Shown: positions 59,772 to 64,000 of the stretch, in pieces
Layout: each line of letters begins with the position of its first letter
Position numbering within the stretch: the stretch's first letter is position 1
Origin: Xiphias gladius
Taxonomy: Eukaryota; Chordata; Actinopteri; Istiophoriformes; Xiphiidae
DNA length: 64,000 nucleotides
Assembly (NCBI RefSeq): GCF_016859285.1
Contig: NC_053414.1
Location: forward strand, 29,064,005 to 29,128,004
Direction of reading: 5' to 3'
Program-made: the position numbers and the translations under genes
The notes under the pieces: generated by a model
The model's database searches: none
Seen by the model: only the letters and a program-made list of their open reading frames with translations
Told to the model about the DNA's origin: nothing

Positions 59772-60395
59772 AAACACTTGGCTTTTAAAGCCACATACCG
59801 GTCTAAAACCTAATTCCCAGTTGTCCGACTGCTCTGCAGTAATGGGACAGAATAAGACACATCAGATTCCTGATTTTGTGACTCGCCTCAGGTCAGGAGG
59901 TCAAGGACCGTGGATTTCTGGTGGATTGAGGGCTGACAGAGCTGGTTGGCTGCCTGAGGGAGTGAACGTTGGACGGTAGGGGATCTCCTCTGATCTCCAG
60001 CCGTACAGATTTCCTGTGTCCTGTAAGAGCTTCAAAGCCTTTTATACTGCAGTGAACTGAGTCAATCATTTGATTTTATGTTGCTGATTTTATTTGGCAT
60101 GTCACTGGAATTAAGAGGGCTTCTGAATGTTGTGAAACCGGAAGCTGTTCTTGCCGCTCAGCTCATTAGTGCCTCTCTGACAGCATGCCCTCCTCTGTAT
60201 GCTACGATTAGAAAAACCAAACAGGCTTGGGTTGTATGCCTTATTTACACATTTGTTTCCTGTTGATCAGACGTGTTTTTTGTTTATTCTTGCCTCTTGA
60301 GAAGTTTCAGTTAATTAACTGTATTCATTTGTACTTGTTTGTATATGACTTTTTATACTTTTCTTTTTTTAAATAAAGTTTTTTAGACAGAACCT
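59772..60395 (+). other. ppp1r27: ppp1r27 3' UTR
   Basis: Follows the TGA stop and ends after AATAAA at 60372-60377 (AAATAAAGTT). No other feature seen. Confidence 0.65.
60372..60377 (+). terminator. ppp1r27 polyadenylation signal
   Basis: AATAAA about 600 bases after the stop, followed by a T-rich stretch. Confidence 0.65.
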
Positions 60396-60944
60396 CTCAC
60401 TTTGACCACCATTTCCTTCGTTTCCCAGCACAGTTTGAAAACCAAAACTAATCAAGTTCTGCAATGAACATTTGAATGAGCATAACTTTCAGCTTCTGGT
60501 CGTGCTCAAGGTAAAAGTCTCAAGTGTTCTGGCACAACTTCACCTTCTAGCAAGGTTCATTAGAAAGGAAGGGCATCTTAAAGATGAAATCTCAAGCACC
60601 TTAGTATTAGGAATTACTTTACTTATAAACCAACACGTTCAGTCAACAACCTTAATCAGGGTTATCATGACCAATGGTCAAAATGTGGTTTCAGCAAATA
60701 CTGAATAGTGCAAGTGTTAGTTTTTTCATCTTCACAGACTCAAAGTTATCAAAAAGGTCTCTAAAGCAAATATATGGTACAAAACTCAAAACTGTCAAAT
60801 TTGTGATGTTTAACAGAACCAGCTATGTTTTGTGACTAGGATTGTGTAACAAATATGTGACAGAGAAGGACTTTGGAAATTAAAGCTGTAAAAATCTAAT
60901 TTTCTGACGTTAAAATGCAAGAAATGAGTGTGTGTGTGAGATGT

Positions 60945-61360
60945 GAATTTGGACACTCATGTAAAACCCACAGAGAAATGTGGCCCAGCTCTGCAGATCC
61001 CCTTCATTTAGCCCCTTTTGAAGACTTCAAAAAAAAAAAAATTCTGCCCCCACTCATTAACCTCATTTTCCAGCACCAGCAGGCAGAGTTAGTGACTGAC
61101 TGATGAACACAGTGAGGAATTTAACAGCTAAAATCTAGTTTTTAGTTTCCCAAGTTGGAGACCAAAACAGAACTAAGAGGAGAGTGAATATTGGACTTCA
61201 CTCTAAAATCTAAAGGAATGCTAATGTGATCCGTGTCTGCTGAATCATTAAGTAGACAACTGTTTTCTAACATCGTCACTTTCTAAGGTGAAAATACTGT
61301 ATGTCAGTGCTTTGTTTTAAGCTTGCTCCACTATCCCCAAGTGGCAAATAAACCCTGCTA
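60945..61360 (+). repeat. Interspersed repeat family B, copy 4
   Basis: Shares AGTTTCCCAAGTTGGAGACC, AGCTAAAATCTAGTTTTTAG and AGGAATGCTAATGTGATCC and the closing CCCCAAGTGGC with the other copies. Lies between ppp1r27 and anapc11. Confidence 0.65.
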
Positions 61361-61609
61361 TTTAAAAAAGCTGCTAAACTACCTATTATGTGCCTCTTCA
61401 GAGTCGTTATTGGAAACACAAAACAAGCTGGTTAATCTCATCAAAAAGGATTAAAGTCAGAGTCAGTCAGTGGCAGACTGAAACTCACGTAATATGCTTC
61501 AAAACCGCTGCACCAGAGGCTTCTGGGGTAATCAGGCAGTCAACCACACTGTCCCTCACATGCATCATGCAAAGCACGAGGCATACAGTGCAGGTGTTTT
61601 TTTTTTTTT

Positions 61610-61785
61610 TTATTTTATTTACATACAACATCTTTAAACAGAATACCATATATTCCAAATGTCCTTTGCATATGACCAGATGGAGAAGTACAAAAACATT
61701 ATTTACAGCTGATAGAAAAATGAAACACATGAACAGGCTTCTGTGAGAGTGTCAGCAGGCGTACAGCAGCACCAACTCCGCAGGT
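61610..61785 (-). other. anapc11: anapc11 3' UTR (minus strand)
   Basis: Downstream of the anapc11 stop on the minus strand. AATAAAATAAA followed by an A-run (plus-strand T-run and TATTTTATTT at 61594-61621) gives a plausible polyadenylation signal. Confidence 0.5.
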
Positions 61786-61931
61786 TCATTCTTTGAACTT
61801 CCACTCCTGTCGGCACATGGGGCACTGCTGCTGGACTTGCTGCGAGTTCAGCCATTTCAAGATGCAATGCATGTGGAAACAATGGGAGCATTGACCCCAG
61901 ACCAGTGGGCAGTCGTCTCCAGGCACTTTGC
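61786..61931 (-). CDS. anapc11: Anaphase-promoting complex subunit 11, last coding exon
   Basis: ANAPC11 is the RING-H2 subunit of the APC/C that, with ANAPC2, recruits E2 enzymes for mitotic ubiquitination. On the minus strand, after TTTTGCAG, the exon reads KVPGDDCPLVWGQCSHCFHM, HCILKWLNSQQVQQQCPMC and RQEWKFKE, then TGA (61788-61786). The Cys/His ligands of the second half of the RING-H2 (C-x2-C, H-x2-H, C-x2-C) are all present. The protein is nearly identical to the mammalian one. The exon starts with GC, completing a TGC Cys codon split by the intron. The first coding exon, with the MKVKIKCW start and first zinc ligands, was not found between 61932 and 64000 and is presumed further right. 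Confidence 0.93.
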
Positions 61932-63373
61932 CTGCAAAACAAGTTTAAGATTACAATTCATACTAAAAAGAGTGGGTGGTGGTGTGTCTCAGGTGTGTTA
62001 TTTCACTTTACTTTAAAAAAATCATATCTCATTACTGAATTGAAATGGCTATTTGGGCCATAAATATTAAGCCTTCAATACTACATCATTACAGTTTTGC
62101 AATTACCGTTCAATGTATTAACTGGATTGAAAATATACTATTTATCATGTATTAAATTACCTGTGTATAGCTCATGTTTAGAGGAATTTGCATCACCTAC
62201 TATTACGACATAATTTTGTTCCAAGTTATATTTAGTGGGTGCTTTTCCGACTGACTGTAAGTAACGATACAAAGATGATGATATATTTTGTTTCTAAAAA
62301 CAAGCTTAACCATGGAAAAGCCTCAAACGTGCAACAGTCCCTGAAAAACTAATTGTTGGAGTTATTATAGGTATTTTACCATTGCTTTGGCTCAGTTTTC
62401 ACAAGAATTTTCTCTTTATTCAAAGTGCCAAAATGCTAAATTCTTACCTCACATATAAAGCAATGCAAAACCCTAAATCACATGCTCAGTCCACAGAATC
62501 CAGCCTAACATTTCTCTTTATTTTACCATGTCCCTGGTCAGTAGCATTGCAACATAAGTGCTACTTACTTAACCTGACCTCATCGTTCTGTTTGATTACT
62601 GTCAAAATGTTATAATGTGCAGTTACTGTTACAGGAGTTTACATAAATTATGGTTTAACATCAGCATTACAATATTACAGTAGCTTGCCGTGTTTTACAT
62701 CATTACTGTAATCTTACAAGTGACTGAAACAAACTTTGTGGTAGATACAAAACAGAAACTATTTGGGAGTACAGCCACAGTCATCATTTGCCTACAAACT
62801 GGATATTGATAAACAGTATATGGATAATGAAGTCTAGAACCCCACTTAAGGGTTAAATGGGGTTCCAGACTTCATTACCTACAGTGTATTTACACTTATA
62901 CTGCATGTTCAATAAATATAATTCAAGTTTCTAAAAGTTGTTTTTATTTATTTTTATCATTTCATTTCAATTCTGACATCTTAAACTATTGTCCTTTTCT
63001 CTTCACTGCTGTTTATAAAACCTTTGAGGAGATGACCACTGCATAAAATTGATGAGAATTTGTTACTGTTTAACAGCATTATTTATTAATGACCAATATA
63101 TTTTGAAATGGATTCCCCTGGAAAACAAGCAGAAGCTACAAAGCCCCGCACAGGATCGTCTACAGCATGGGAGCATTTTAGAGAGAGACTCAAGCTCTGC
63201 AAATGGGAAATGGCTTATCACAGCTGTACAACTGCTCTGAATGGTCACTCAGAACGGTCTGTTTATGACACAGCGACGGAAATTTGAGCAACCTTCGTTC
63301 ATATGAATAGGATGGAAAAAATAGTGGGAACACCTATCAGTATAACCCTGTACAGTTCAACAGCTCCACAACT
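61932..63373. other. anapc11 intron (presumed)
   Basis: AT-rich, no exon recognised on either strand. Includes the hairpin at 62825-62877. Confidence 0.45.
62825..62877. repeat. Near-perfect short hairpin
   Basis: The left arm TAATGAAGTCTAGAACCCCA (62825-62844) and right arm TGGGGTTCCAGACTTCATTA (62858-62877) pair at 19 of 20 positions around a 13-base loop. No ORF. Confidence 0.8.
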
Positions 63374-63375
63374 TA

Positions 63376-64000
<625 letters not shown>

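Noticed and set aside
59665-59979. 104-codon frame overlapping the last ppp1r27 exon
   Set aside because: Different frame from the ankyrin-repeat protein; reads as a shadow continuing into the 3' UTR.

Overview
The window is nuclear DNA from a ray-finned fish, most likely a percomorph teleost. The genes are split into short exons with GT-AG introns. The encoded proteins are clear vertebrate orthologues. The non-coding DNA is full of teleost-type repeats: Tc1-like elements, fold-back MITEs, an L2-like LINE tail, hAT remnants and long CA microsatellites. No prokaryotic, organellar, CRISPR, or viral gene content was recognised. All assignments come from reading translations and splice sites by eye; no database was searched.

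Layout, left to right. (1) About 600-6200 (+): the last exons of rptor (Raptor, mTORC1), covering the end of the C-terminal WD40 propeller; one intron holds a dead Tc1-like transposon. A 3' UTR of 0.5 kb, or up to about 3 kb, follows. (2) About 10154-32084 (+): a complete pecam1 (CD31) gene with signal peptide, six Ig domains (one exon each), a transmembrane exon and a tail split over small exons carrying three ITIM-like tyrosines. (3) About 32.3-42.2 kb: a gene-poor, repeat-rich intergenic region. (4) 42491-54502 (+): complete p4hb (protein disulfide isomerase) in 11 exons, ending in HDEL. (5) 58413-59771 (+): complete three-exon ppp1r27 (ankyrin-repeat PP1 regulator). (6) 61786-61931 (-): the last coding exon of anapc11 (APC/C RING-H2 subunit); its earlier coding sequence was not found and is probably beyond 64000. 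A second Tc1-like element runs off the right edge.

The genes do not form a pathway. p4hb and ppp1r27 are also neighbours on human 17q25.3, with anapc11 and rptor in the same band, so the block is conserved synteny. pecam1 (human 17q23) sits inside it here.

I found no convincing new biological system. The points most worth a second look are a GC-AG intron in pecam1, two competing splice routes and a possible short-tail isoform in the pecam1 tail, a long CA tract just after the first ITIM exon, a MITE bounded by CA tracts, a ~162-bp three-unit tandem repeat, a nested insertion, and a compact 20-bp hairpin near anapc11.
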